Program-made: the position numbers and the translations under genes
In this document: positions 54,052 to 62,743 of the stretch, one piece after another
Layout: each line of letters opens with the position of its first letter
How positions within the stretch are numbered: the stretch's first letter is position 1
Notes under the pieces: model-generated
What the model saw: only the letters and a program-made list of their open reading frames with translations
Told to the model about the DNA's origin: nothing
Databases searched by the model: none
Assembly (NCBI GenBank): GCA_002163135.1
Contig: MAAN01000025.1
Location: forward strand, 62,001-126,000
Source: Alphaproteobacteria bacterium 46_93_T64
GTDB taxonomy: Bacteria; Pseudomonadota; Alphaproteobacteria; Sneathiellales; Sneathiellaceae
Direction: 5' to 3'
DNA: 64,000 nucleotides

Positions 54052-54207
54052 TTATCCGAAAAACTCAATGCATATGGTATTGGAGCGTCCTGCTCGTTTT
54101 TCGTTGTCATCTGAAGATAGATACCCGTAGAACTGATATATGACACTAATGCTGCTGTGTCCCATTTCCTTTTAATTTCCAAAGGAGATACACCAGAAGC
54201 ATTTAAC
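54052..54207 (-). pseudogene. Integrase relic (C-terminal 50 codons)
   Basis: The minus-strand frame gives MGHSSISVIYQFYGYLSSDDNEK and ends in CIEFFG, matching the C-terminus of the intact integrase at 6.1 kb, including the catalytic Tyr. One A is missing in the AAAAAGG run just upstream, shifting the frame. Homology stops at about 54207. The rest of the gene is gone. Confidence 0.92.
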
Positions 54208-55163
54208 TTCTTTTGAACCTAAGTCAACAGATGAACGCATGCTTTCAACTTGGCTAAGTCATGAAGACGGAACGCATATATCTAATCGTAGTATTGAAGC
54301 GCCAAACCATCAAACCATCATTTCTACTGAGTATATGGAGTGTCAAATAATACAAGAAGTCGTGTAGATAATTCTCATTTGGCTTGGTTAGGTTATGAAC
54401 CCAAATTGAATGTGGAAGATTTTTGGATGAAATTCTAAAAACGGCGAAGCTTTAGGCCCCTTAGCAGGAAGAACGCATGGCAGTGGAGCGTGTAACGGTA
54501 GTTTTTCAGGTGATATGAAGATTTCATTATCTTTTGACTAAAACTAGGCCAAACACATAAAATATTGAAGTGCTTCTGGTGGGCGCCCAAATACAAATTT
54601 ATGACTAGAAGACGGGGCAGGGAACTTCCAAACCACAAACTAGTTGGGGCTACACTTTTGGAAATAAAATGTTGGAAAAGCGCTGCGGCTAGATCCAAAT
54701 GGAAAGCATCTCGGGGAAGGCATCGACTTTCTGTGTATGTTTACCTATGTACTAAAAACGAACAGTTATACACGAACCTCATTGGCTATCCATTCACCAT
54801 GACATCAAATTGAATTAAGACTTTTAAGGTCCGAGTCGGATCATGAGCCGTCCTTTTTAGGCACTGAAAATGGAGTCCGCAATACCCATCAATAATGGAC
54901 ATCGATTTTGAATTTTCAGATTTCTCTGAAATAACTTCCGCTTACCCTGAAGATACAAATTCGTTAATCCCAAAGAGTCTGAAAAGTGCCAATGGGAGAC
55001 TAGCTGATAACCTAATGGACACAGTTGAATTTTCTGCGCACCCATATTGATATATACTAATACTGGTATTGACATCTCCGAAATGCCGCTTTTGTATATA
55101 TTGAATTAATCTAATATATCAGTTAAGTTGATAGCTGAAAAAACAACGGAATGGTGGTGTAAT
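54208..55163. other. Intergenic region with a repeat copy
   Basis: No convincing gene. A diverged copy of the dispersed repeat lies at about 54871-54998 (CAGATTTCTCTGAAATAACTT interior, ending GAAAAGTGCCAATGGGA). An open frame of about 46 codons near 54216-54365 and one at 54565-54813 have no recognisable product and no ribosome site. Confidence 0.5.
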
Positions 55164-55871
55164 ATGTTGAAGAAATTCAGACAAACGATCCTTTCTCAAG
55201 CGCTGGCTGCAGTATTGCTGTTTGGCGGAGCAACTAATGCGTCGGCTATTCCCGTTATTTCGGTGGATTTGGATCCGACAACACCAGGGATACAGACGAC
55301 CCTGAATGTCATCGCTGGATCTTCGTTTACGTTTGATATGGTTTTGACAGGCGATGGTAGCAGTTTATTTGACCTTTTTGCATTCGCAGCTGACTTCAAC
55401 AGTTCCGGGGCAGTACTCGGGTTGCCGGGAGGTATGCGAGTAGCAGGCACTATAGCAGGCACTGCGCCAGTAACAGCACTAGACATATCTACAGCTGCAA
55501 CAACAGTACCCGGTTCGCTTTTGGGGACCCTCCCTTTCCCAGTTACACCCGGATTTACAACATCCAGCGGTGGAGTTGGTATAATTTCATTAACCACACC
55601 GTTTGCAGGGCCAATTCCAGCAGGTACGACAATCGATCTATTCAGTCTGACATTGAACGCCCTGACACCGGGCACGAGCCGGATAATACCAAGCACTGGC
55701 GGAGGTTTAGGTGGATTAGTGTATGCCGGTGCTTTCGTGCCGACTACATTGCGGGGCGGCAGCGTCACCGTTAGTGCCATCCCCTTGCCAGCCGCCTTTC
55801 CTCTCTTCGCGGCGGCCCTCGCAGGATTTGGTTTCGCCGGATATCGGCGCAGGAGAATGCCGATTGAATAA
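55164..55871 (+). CDS. VPLPA-CTERM protein (exported, exosortase-type sorting)
   Basis: This 235-residue exported protein has a signal peptide (ILSQALAAVLLFGG, cleavage near NASA). A beta-rich cohesin-like middle (VDLDPTTPGIQTTLNVIAGSSFTFDMVL) follows. The C-terminal sorting signal is AIPLPAAFPLFAAAL, then hydrophobic residues and the basic end YRRRR. This is the VPLPA variant of PEP-CTERM, which is cleaved by an exosortase-like enzyme not seen in this window. It is likely surface-exposed or secreted into extracellular polysaccharide. Start at the ATG after GGTGGTG; a longer frame of 12 codons is possible. Confidence 0.88.
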   Translation: MLKKFRQTILSQALAAVLLFGGATNASAIPVISVDLDPTTPGIQTTLNVIAGSSFTFDMVLTGDGSSLFDLFAFAADFNSSGAVLGLPGGMRVAGTIAGTAPVTALDISTAATTVPGSLLGTLPFPVTPGFTTSSGGVGIISLTTPFAGPIPAGTTIDLFSLTLNALTPGTSRIIPSTGGGLGGLVYAGAFVPTTLRGGSVTVSAIPLPAAFPLFAAALAGFGFAGYRRRRMPIE

Positions 55872-55957
55872 CGTTTGGTCGAAGATATGGAGGCTCAAGG
55901 GGCCCCGATTGCACTCAGTGTAGGTACTTGAGCGATCAAAAATTCGCGATTTTGCTC

Positions 55958-56053
55958 GTCCGCCCCTCTGCAACCTTACCGTTATACGGGGCGGGTCTCG
56001 CCGCAGTGTAGGGCTTTATGGGATGGCGCCGTAAACGCAACGCTGCGGCATAG
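55958..56053 (+). pseudogene. Relic of a second VPLPA-CTERM tail
   Basis: The frame reads PSATLPLYGAGLAAV, a stop, then GFMGWRRKRNAAA and a stop. This is a second sorting tail like that at the end of the 60-kb protein (PLYGAGIAIMGFIGWRKKRRAA). It has no gene body in front, only an in-frame stop inside the membrane segment, so it is the remnant of a deleted paralogue. Confidence 0.8.
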
Positions 56054-56532
56054 CTTAGACAACTTTACGCAGCCACTCTCGGTTCCACATCACAGCCTCT
56101 ACTTCCCTCGAAAAGTGTTGTTTGTAGCCATAATGCATGTACCTTTTCGTGTGGTATGAAAACTAGAAATGAGCCTTTATGGGATCACTTTAGAAGGTCA
56201 TTAAACTTCAATAACTATTTTGCTTAGATTAATTGAAATGTCCGCTTTGGGTCAACTTCAGAAGTTTTTGGTGATATGAAATCTCTTCCGCTTTGCCATG
56301 CTTTACAGACGTTAATGTCTAACAAGTCAGCTTGATGTCCGAAAACGGAAGCACTTGAACGATCCTGATTTAGTTCCGGTAAGTGCCACGAGCAGTCATT
56401 CTGGATTGATTTAGAACCGTCTGAAACGGGAACTTTGCAAACGTTCATTTGCATCAAGGGTTTTGATGTTTTAGGCTCGAAACACCCTTGCTGGTGACCA
56501 CCTTCTCTTTAGAACAACTGGGAACGCATTTT
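56054..56532. other. Intergenic region with repeat copy 2
   Basis: No gene. The dispersed repeat copy at 56238-56397 fills its middle. Confidence 0.5.
56238..56397. repeat. Dispersed degenerate repeat, long copy 2
   Basis: Begins ATGTCCGCTTTGGGTCAA and ends AAGTGCCACGAGCAG. It aligns end to end with 21299-21457. On the minus strand both copies share a similar open frame (QADLL.INVCK.W and PKTSE.DP.RT), which could be chance or a trace of former coding. Confidence 0.8.
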
Positions 56533-57360
56533 ATGAGGCCTTTATCCGGAAAAGTAGCAATTGTGACGGGAACATCTGCACCTCGGGGAATAGGACGCGC
56601 AATTGCGATGCGTCTTGCCGAAAATGGAGCTTCGGTTGTTGCAACTGATATGGCTGGCTACTTACATATTGACGACGATATATATAAGAAAGACGAACTC
56701 TTAAACGCTTTGGTCACTGATATTAGAAATATGGGCAATACAGCAATGTCGTTAAAATTGGATATCACCGATGCTAACGATGTTCAGGCTTGCATATCAG
56801 CAACAAAGCAGGAGTTTGGTCGCATTGATATATTGGTGAACAATGCAGGATCATTGGCGGGTTCTGATAACTTTTTGTCAACGACATGTGATCAGTGGGA
56901 AACTAGTTTTCGCGTGAATATACTCGGCCCAATGATGCTTTCTCAGGCAGTTATTCCGGAGATGCGCAAGGTTGGCGGGGGACGCATTATCAATATCGGG
57001 TCTACTCGCAGTCTGGGAGTTGATGCAGGGTTTGGGGCCTATACCGCGATGAAGCATGGACTGGTTGGCATGACAAAGACAATTGCTGCGGAATTTGGTG
57101 CCGATGGAATTTTGTGCAACACCGTCTGCCCCGGATACATAATGACTGATATGCACGCAGCGGCGAATACGCGTTTGGCAAAAGAAAATGAAATCTCTGT
57201 AGAAGAGATGCAAAAGCGGCGCTATGCAAATGTTGCGGTTCGGGACGCCGGGCGCCCCGAAGATGTAGCCGAAGCCGTAGCTTATTTGGCAGGACCGAAT
57301 TCAACCTATGTAACAGGAATAAATTTGCCCGTTAGTGGTGGTGTTCCACTTGGCATTTAA
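56533..57360 (+). CDS. Short-chain dehydrogenase/reductase
   Basis: This 275-residue SDR has a Rossmann start VAIVTGTSAPRGIGRAIA, NNAG, catalytic Ser in NIGSTRS, and YxxxK as YTAMK, with the ending VTGINLPVSGG. All catalytic residues are present. It probably oxidises or reduces an alcohol/ketone with NAD(P). A TTG start 15 codons earlier is less likely than this ATG after GGGAA. Its context (LysR, M24 hydrolase) does not name the substrate. Confidence 0.92.
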   Translation: MRPLSGKVAIVTGTSAPRGIGRAIAMRLAENGASVVATDMAGYLHIDDDIYKKDELLNALVTDIRNMGNTAMSLKLDITDANDVQACISATKQEFGRIDILVNNAGSLAGSDNFLSTTCDQWETSFRVNILGPMMLSQAVIPEMRKVGGGRIINIGSTRSLGVDAGFGAYTAMKHGLVGMTKTIAAEFGADGILCNTVCPGYIMTDMHAAANTRLAKENEISVEEMQKRRYANVAVRDAGRPEDVAEAVAYLAGPNSTYVTGINLPVSGGVPLGI

Positions 57361-57506
57361 GGTTCACAATTACGCCTGCAAAGGATTGAAACCGGCCCTG
57401 TGAGGCGGATGAGTGGCTGGTCCCCGTTGCCTTCTATAAGCCGATCCTTTTAAAAAATTCGTTCTATATGGAACCAGTTCTTTGTTCAGTTATGTTCCAT
57501 AAGCAG

Positions 57507-58421
57507 TCATATAGAATTTAATAGAAAATCGAACACTTGTTGGGTTGTCGGCTGAACATTCTTGTTAGAGGGATGTGCAAGATAATAACCGCGATCGGTT
57601 GCGAGCTTTTCAGATCCAAGTCTAACAAGCTGGCCTGATTTTAACTCGTCGTCTAACAAGGCAAGGCTTCCCAAAGCAATGCCTTCTCCCTCAAGCGCTC
57701 TGCCAATAGTATGCGCATAGGTCATACAGGGCTTCGTCGGCCATTCGAGCAATTCAGGGATGTTGATTTTCTCTATCCACACGCCCCAATTGATCCAATC
57801 GGGTGCAGCTCGCTCATAATTCAGGAGTGTTGTAGGTGGAAAATCTGCTAGAGAGCCAGAAACGCAATCAGTTTGGGTTGTCACAAGGCGACTAATCATG
57901 TCGGGAGATGCAACAGGCGCGAGTTCCTCTTTAAACAACAACGTGCAGTTCCATTCAGCACTCTTACCGTCCGAATAGATGATCGACAGATCGCAGCCCG
58001 TGGAGGTCAGTTCGCCCTGTTTGTCTGTAGTGACCAAGTCAACGGCACAGGCCAGATCGCTGAGCCCAAATATCTTCATACGTGGCAACAGCCAGAACAA
58101 TGAAACCGCACTGTTGGACGAAATGCGCACGGTATCAATATTGCTGCTCGTAAGGTCATTGATAGCTGTTTCAAGGTAATCCAACGCAATGGCAGTTTTG
58201 CCGCGTAACTGCTTACCTTGTTCTGTGAGCTCAAGGTGTCTACCTACACGGAAGAACAATTGAACGCCGAGCGTGCTTTCCAGTTGCTGAATGCGTTTGC
58301 TCACGGCTGCTTGGTTAACGTATAGCTCTGAAGCAGCCTCCGTAAAATTCATGTACCGTGAGGCGGCCTCAAAAAACTTCAAACTATCCAATGATGGTAA
58401 TGTGCGCCGATAATTTTTCAT
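57507..58421 (-). CDS. LysR-family regulator (GcvA-like)
   Basis: This 304-residue LysR protein has LPSLDSLKFFEAASRYMNFT and LYVNQAAVSKRIQQLE for the HTH. The TEAASELYVNQAAVS pattern puts it near GcvA. It is divergent from the DddP-like gene with an 87-base shared promoter region, so it most likely regulates that gene. Confidence 0.92.
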   Translation of the reverse strand: MKNYRRTLPSLDSLKFFEAASRYMNFTEAASELYVNQAAVSKRIQQLESTLGVQLFFRVGRHLELTEQGKQLRGKTAIALDYLETAINDLTSSNIDTVRISSNSAVSLFWLLPRMKIFGLSDLACAVDLVTTDKQGELTSTGCDLSIIYSDGKSAEWNCTLLFKEELAPVASPDMISRLVTTQTDCVSGSLADFPPTTLLNYERAAPDWINWGVWIEKINIPELLEWPTKPCMTYAHTIGRALEGEGIALGSLALLDDELKSGQLVRLGSEKLATDRGYYLAHPSNKNVQPTTQQVFDFLLNSI

Positions 58422-58520
58422 AACACCAGGTTATCATCAATCGTAAATATTTGTACAGTTTACAGGATAATTTTGCCAAATTATTCTATCTAATAATAAC
58501 TGGCCATAATGGAGGCAAGG

Positions 58521-59777
58521 ATGAATAATTTTGATTGGCATGCTGAACGGAATGGCCGTCCTCGGGCAATGATGTTGGAGACTGCTCCAGAGAGCGCTGG
58601 CATTGATCTGGCCGCTGTTAGGCGTTACAGGCAGGCAAGTATCCGGTCCGAAATGGCGAGACGAAATATCGACGCGGTGATCTTGTCCGATCCCATAAAC
58701 ATCCGGTACGCAACGGAAGCCCGAAACATGCAGGTTTTTTCCCAGCGCAATGCGCCCTCAAGATATCTCTTGATGACAGCGGCACGTTCCATTTTGTTCG
58801 AGTTTACAGGGTGTATGCACCTTGCCGACGGCTTTGAGACGATCGATGAAGTGCGACCTGCTTTTACGGCGAGTTTCGTTGCCGCCGGTCCCGACATTGC
58901 CAACCGCGAGAAACGATGGGTGTTGGAAATGACGGATCTGATTTCCAATCTGACCGGTCCGACTGCAACAGTTGGATTGGAAAGAATGAATGCTGGGGTC
59001 TCAATCGGTTTAAAAGAGATGGGTTTCAACATTGTTGATGCTCAGGAGTCAATAGAAATGGCGCGTGCGATCAAATCTGATGAAGAGATAAAATGCGTCA
59101 TCGCATCACTCCGTGCTACTGAAGTTGCCGTCGGAAAGTTGCGGGATGCTCTTGTGCCCGGCATTACTGAAAACGAATTGTGGTCCGTCCTCCACAAATC
59201 CGTCATCGAGCAAAATGGCGATTACTGCGAGACCCGCTTGCTGAATGCCGGGCAAAGATCAAACCCATGGTTTCAGGAAACATCTCACAACGTAATCGGT
59301 GCAAACGAGCTTGTCGCGCTGGATACTGATGTCGTTGGATGCCACGGCTACTATTCTGACTTTTCACGTACATTCCACGCGGGGCCCGGCACGCCCACGG
59401 AAATCCAAAAGACGCTTTACAAAGTGGCATATGAACAAGTTCACCATAATATGAACATTCTAAAACCGGGTCTCAGTTTTAGAGAATACGCGGACATGGC
59501 TTGGGATATTCCAGAGAAATACTACAATAACCGTTACTACCTATCCTCTCATGGCGTTGGCATGACCGGCGAGTATCCGTACCTTTACCACCATGGGGAT
59601 TTTCCTGACGCTGGTTATGACGGAATTATTGAGCCAGGCATGACTATTTGTGTGGAAAGCTATATTGGAGAGGATGGTGGTGATTGTGGTGTAAAACTTG
59701 AAGAGCAAGTTCTTATTACTGAAGACGGTGTTGAATTACTTTCGAGGTTTCCGTTTGAAAAATCATTACTCTCCTAA
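58521..59777 (+). CDS. DddP-like M24 hydrolase lacking the catalytic aspartate
   Basis: This 418-residue M24 (pita-bread fold) protein is closely similar to the DMSP lyase DddP: SDPINIRYATEARNMQVF, NPWFQET, LDTDVVG then SDFSRTF, SHGVG, TICVESYIG, KLEEQVLIT. The metal ligands (two Asp in DTD, Asp in SDF, His344, Glu in VES, Glu in EEQ) are all there. From memory of the DddP structures, the general-base Asp lies six residues after that His (HGVGLCD in DddP). Here the position is Gly350 (HGVGMTGE), so DMSP cleavage by that mechanism is unlikely. The start is the ATG directly behind GGAGGCAAGG; an earlier ATG at 58509 has no ribosome site. Confidence 0.9.
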   Translation: MNNFDWHAERNGRPRAMMLETAPESAGIDLAAVRRYRQASIRSEMARRNIDAVILSDPINIRYATEARNMQVFSQRNAPSRYLLMTAARSILFEFTGCMHLADGFETIDEVRPAFTASFVAAGPDIANREKRWVLEMTDLISNLTGPTATVGLERMNAGVSIGLKEMGFNIVDAQESIEMARAIKSDEEIKCVIASLRATEVAVGKLRDALVPGITENELWSVLHKSVIEQNGDYCETRLLNAGQRSNPWFQETSHNVIGANELVALDTDVVGCHGYYSDFSRTFHAGPGTPTEIQKTLYKVAYEQVHHNMNILKPGLSFREYADMAWDIPEKYYNNRYYLSSHGVGMTGEYPYLYHHGDFPDAGYDGIIEPGMTICVESYIGEDGGDCGVKLEEQVLITEDGVELLSRFPFEKSLLS

Positions 59778-59810
59778 AGCATAAAAGAAACTGATGGCTA
59801 GTCGTCTTTC

Positions 59811-59841
59811 GATGTCCGCTTTGGGTCAACATCAGAAGTGT
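59811..59841. repeat. Dispersed repeat, short end fragment
   Basis: ATGTCCGCTTTGGGTCAACA, nearly identical to the left end of copy 2, follows the M24 gene without the rest of the element. Confidence 0.75.
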
Positions 59842-60066
59842 CGCGTACAATGGAATTTTTGGTTAGTTATACTCGCGTAGAAGGTATATTAAATTACGAT
59901 AACATAACGTGTTGAAGTAGCTAAAATTTTATGCTAATTTTAAGTGGAATAGAAGATTTACTCAAAAGCACTACGAGATTTACTGGGGAGATCGGTATTC
60001 TGCGTCTGTTCGTTGAAACTTCTTGGAATTGTTTACCTTTGATTTGTAATGAATTGAGTAGCTGAC

Positions 60067-61194
60067 ATGAAACTTAGAACAACAAAATCCGTGCGCTTAT
60101 TTGCATGCAGTGCCATTGTCGCTTCGGGGGCAATCTTATCTGGCATAACACCAGCCGTATCAGCGACCTATTTGCCTGATTACATGGTTATTGCAACTGG
60201 ACAAAGTAACAGTAGCAATAACAATGTTGGCAACCCCTTGCATTTATCAACTTCTGAACTAGGTGCTATCGGTGCTAACGGTGCGGTGTCCCCGCCCGGT
60301 AGTGTTCCCTCTATCCCGGGAGCCCATGGGAGTTCCAGGGCGTCAAGCGGCATAACATATGACGGTGATGTGGCCATTACAGAGACGAACGGCGTTATTA
60401 CGAGTAGTAATTCTCATGTTTATTCTGCAAATACGGGAGCAGGGAACCAAGGGACACAGGGTATAGATTGCGCTGGATCATACAACACCTGCACAGATAG
60501 TGGTAGCCAGATTAGTAGCAATAATAAGCACGGAACACCGGGTCCTACTTTGACTAATCTTGGAAATAACAAGGGTGTTCAGGGTGGGTTTGCAGCGCAT
60601 ATGGCAGACCTGAAAACCGAAGCTCAGACTTTGACTACCGACTATTGGAATTTGGCGGCGACTGACACATTTGGTTTTGAGAAAATAGATGGCAACAGAT
60701 TAGACGTGTTTGGTTCAGGTGATCACGTGATTGATTTGGGTACAAAGGATAAATTCCTTTTGCAAAACGGTACTTGGACAATTTCAGGTGCGGCAGATAC
60801 AACCGTTATATTCCGCCTAGTGAATGACTCAATATTTGATATTTCGCAAGCAAACCTAGTGGTTGGCGGCGCGATGGGACTTAATAATGTTCTGTTCCTG
60901 GTCGATGGAAAAGACGGCACCGGTAGTTTTACATTCAACAACGTTTTCTTTAATGGCATGTCTTTCTGGGATTATGGCGGGCAAGGCGAGAAAAATGAAG
61001 CCGTTTGGAACAATGTCGCCGGTTGTGGTCAGGTCATGACAGATAAGATTAATTTCAACAATGTTAGTATGACAGGTTGTGAATTTAATCCAACGGTAAC
61101 TGTAGTTCCTCTGCCGGCAGCATTTCCCTTATACGGTGCAGGTATTGCTATAATGGGCTTTATCGGATGGCGTAAAAAACGGCGTGCTGCATGA
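60067..61194 (+). CDS. VPLPA-CTERM protein, secreted adhesin-like
   Basis: This 375-residue exported protein has a signal peptide (LFACSAIVASGAILSGI, cleavage near PAVSA). A Ser/Asn/Gly-rich body (NSSNNNVGNP, GSSRAS, SSNNK) precedes a beta-helical-looking region (about 195-345) recalling choice-of-anchor proteins. The C-terminal sorting tail is VVPLPAAFPLYGAG...GWRKKRRAA. Cys residues in GIDCAGSYNTC could form disulfides. Probably anchored or released by an exosortase-type enzyme elsewhere in the genome. Function unknown. Confidence 0.87.
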   Translation: MKLRTTKSVRLFACSAIVASGAILSGITPAVSATYLPDYMVIATGQSNSSNNNVGNPLHLSTSELGAIGANGAVSPPGSVPSIPGAHGSSRASSGITYDGDVAITETNGVITSSNSHVYSANTGAGNQGTQGIDCAGSYNTCTDSGSQISSNNKHGTPGPTLTNLGNNKGVQGGFAAHMADLKTEAQTLTTDYWNLAATDTFGFEKIDGNRLDVFGSGDHVIDLGTKDKFLLQNGTWTISGAADTTVIFRLVNDSIFDISQANLVVGGAMGLNNVLFLVDGKDGTGSFTFNNVFFNGMSFWDYGGQGEKNEAVWNNVAGCGQVMTDKINFNNVSMTGCEFNPTVTVVPLPAAFPLYGAGIAIMGFIGWRKKRRAA

Positions 61195-61241
61195 ACCTGA
61201 ACAACGGTGCGTCTTAGCACTTCAGATATTATCTGATTTAT

Positions 61242-61285
61242 TTTTTAGGCGGAAGAGAGATGTATTTCTCTCCTCCGCCTAAAAA
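61242..61285. terminator. Strong bidirectional terminator
   Basis: A near-perfect 19-base inverted repeat (TTTTTAGGCGGA with GAGAGA and its complement, one mismatch, six-base loop) has T- and A-runs at the ends. It lies between two convergent genes. Confidence 0.9.
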
Positions 61286-61333
61286 TTTATAAATATTAGA
61301 TTTTCTAACATATAATTGCTTCTTGCGTTCTGG

Positions 61334-62473
61334 CTACAGTTTATTCAATCCTTGCAGGACGCGGAACTTGCTCCAAGCCTGATCACAATCCACATAACAG
61401 CCCCGAAGTTTTCTGGGTCCGCTTTGCGGATCGAATGCCGCTCGTCCGTGTAGGACCCGCCGGTTCTGAAATACCATAACCTCTCCCGGCATCAGTTTGA
61501 ATTTCAACTCGTATTCTGGGCGGCGTAAAATTTCAGTAAAAGCCCTCAATCCATTGTACAACGCTTCCATGTCATCAAAGCTTGTATCCAGTGCTCCAGT
61601 AAGCGCAGTATGATAGCGGATTTCTTCTAACTGTCCGTTATGGTCCAGACGGATAGCCGGGCTGTGCCAGCGTAAATCCCATTCTTTATCTAAAAATCGA
61701 TAGAGAACAGGTATTCGAGTCAAATTATCAAACGCAGTCGGGTTTTCTTTCTTCAATTGCTCTGCAACTGCAAATCCATCAACTAGAATACTTTCCCCGC
61801 CCTCTGCGTCAAACTGCAAGCAATGGAGAAATTGTATTCCTGGCGGCATCTCAAGATTTGGGAGATCAGTGTGAGCTTTCAATTCAATCGCTGTATATGC
61901 CACATTATTCGGATCAGGCTTGGACTCGACCGTGAAGTCCACACCAAAGTGCGTTTCCCGAAGAAAACCAATTCGCTTGGCTAATTCTTCAACCATTCCC
62001 TCGTCAGGAGATAGATCAGTTACGATCGAAAATCCAAATTCTCTTAATTGACGGATGAAAGTCATCGTACCTTGATCACTCCCCAGCACACTTTGCGCTG
62101 AAATGCTGGGTCGTGATTTTAAACTGTTCACGCTCCAGGGTGTAGGGTCAGGTAATCCATCGCTCACACGTTCAGTGTCATAGGAATGGGATCGCAGCCA
62201 CACACTGGAGTATTCACTTAAATGGCCATCTGGCCAGGTTAATTGTAGGTTTGTTCCGGAATCTGCAATCTTGTAGTCTTCCGACACAATTTGTGTATCC
62301 AGCGACCAAGTATCTACAACTCTTTCCAGTGTTTGCGGGTGATGGCACTTTTGACACAGGCAATTATCTCGCAACCAGATCCAATGAAATCTGCTTTGCT
62401 CGCCGGTTGAAAAATCAATAACTAGATAGTTATCACGAGCCTGAACTTTTGAAAGCAGCGATGTAATTTTCAT
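61334..62473 (-). CDS. Gamma-butyrobetaine-hydroxylase-like dioxygenase
   Basis: This 379-residue 2-oxoglutarate/Fe(II) oxygenase has an N-terminal zinc domain with WLRDNCLCQKCHHPQT (GBBH N-domain Cys cluster, about 32-48). The TauD-like catalytic domain has HxD in AHTDLPNLEMPPG and the distal His in RRVLHGRAAF. Gamma-butyrobetaine hydroxylase makes carnitine; close relatives hydroxylate other trimethylammonium or sulfonated substrates, so the substrate is only probable. Confidence 0.9.
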   Translation of the reverse strand: MKITSLLSKVQARDNYLVIDFSTGEQSRFHWIWLRDNCLCQKCHHPQTLERVVDTWSLDTQIVSEDYKIADSGTNLQLTWPDGHLSEYSSVWLRSHSYDTERVSDGLPDPTPWSVNSLKSRPSISAQSVLGSDQGTMTFIRQLREFGFSIVTDLSPDEGMVEELAKRIGFLRETHFGVDFTVESKPDPNNVAYTAIELKAHTDLPNLEMPPGIQFLHCLQFDAEGGESILVDGFAVAEQLKKENPTAFDNLTRIPVLYRFLDKEWDLRWHSPAIRLDHNGQLEEIRYHTALTGALDTSFDDMEALYNGLRAFTEILRRPEYELKFKLMPGEVMVFQNRRVLHGRAAFDPQSGPRKLRGCYVDCDQAWSKFRVLQGLNKL

Positions 62474-62743
62474 TTAAACCGTCCTGTTCGAAATTTGTTA
62501 AGAGACGCTATCTGTTATGTGATGCGACGTCTAGTCTTCGTCGTTGACCCTCTCAGCGTGGGCATCTTTTTAGTGCAATGAAAATTATCTATTGGTTTAT
62601 TACTTTTCAATATGTGCGAGTTTTAATAAACTTGTATGCTATGTAAGAATGTAGTTCTGTATCAGTATGTATATTGGAGTTTGATAAGCTTACATTCAGG
62701 CTTCTTGGAGTTATGGAAGCTTGTTTGAGAATTGTGGGGGGAA

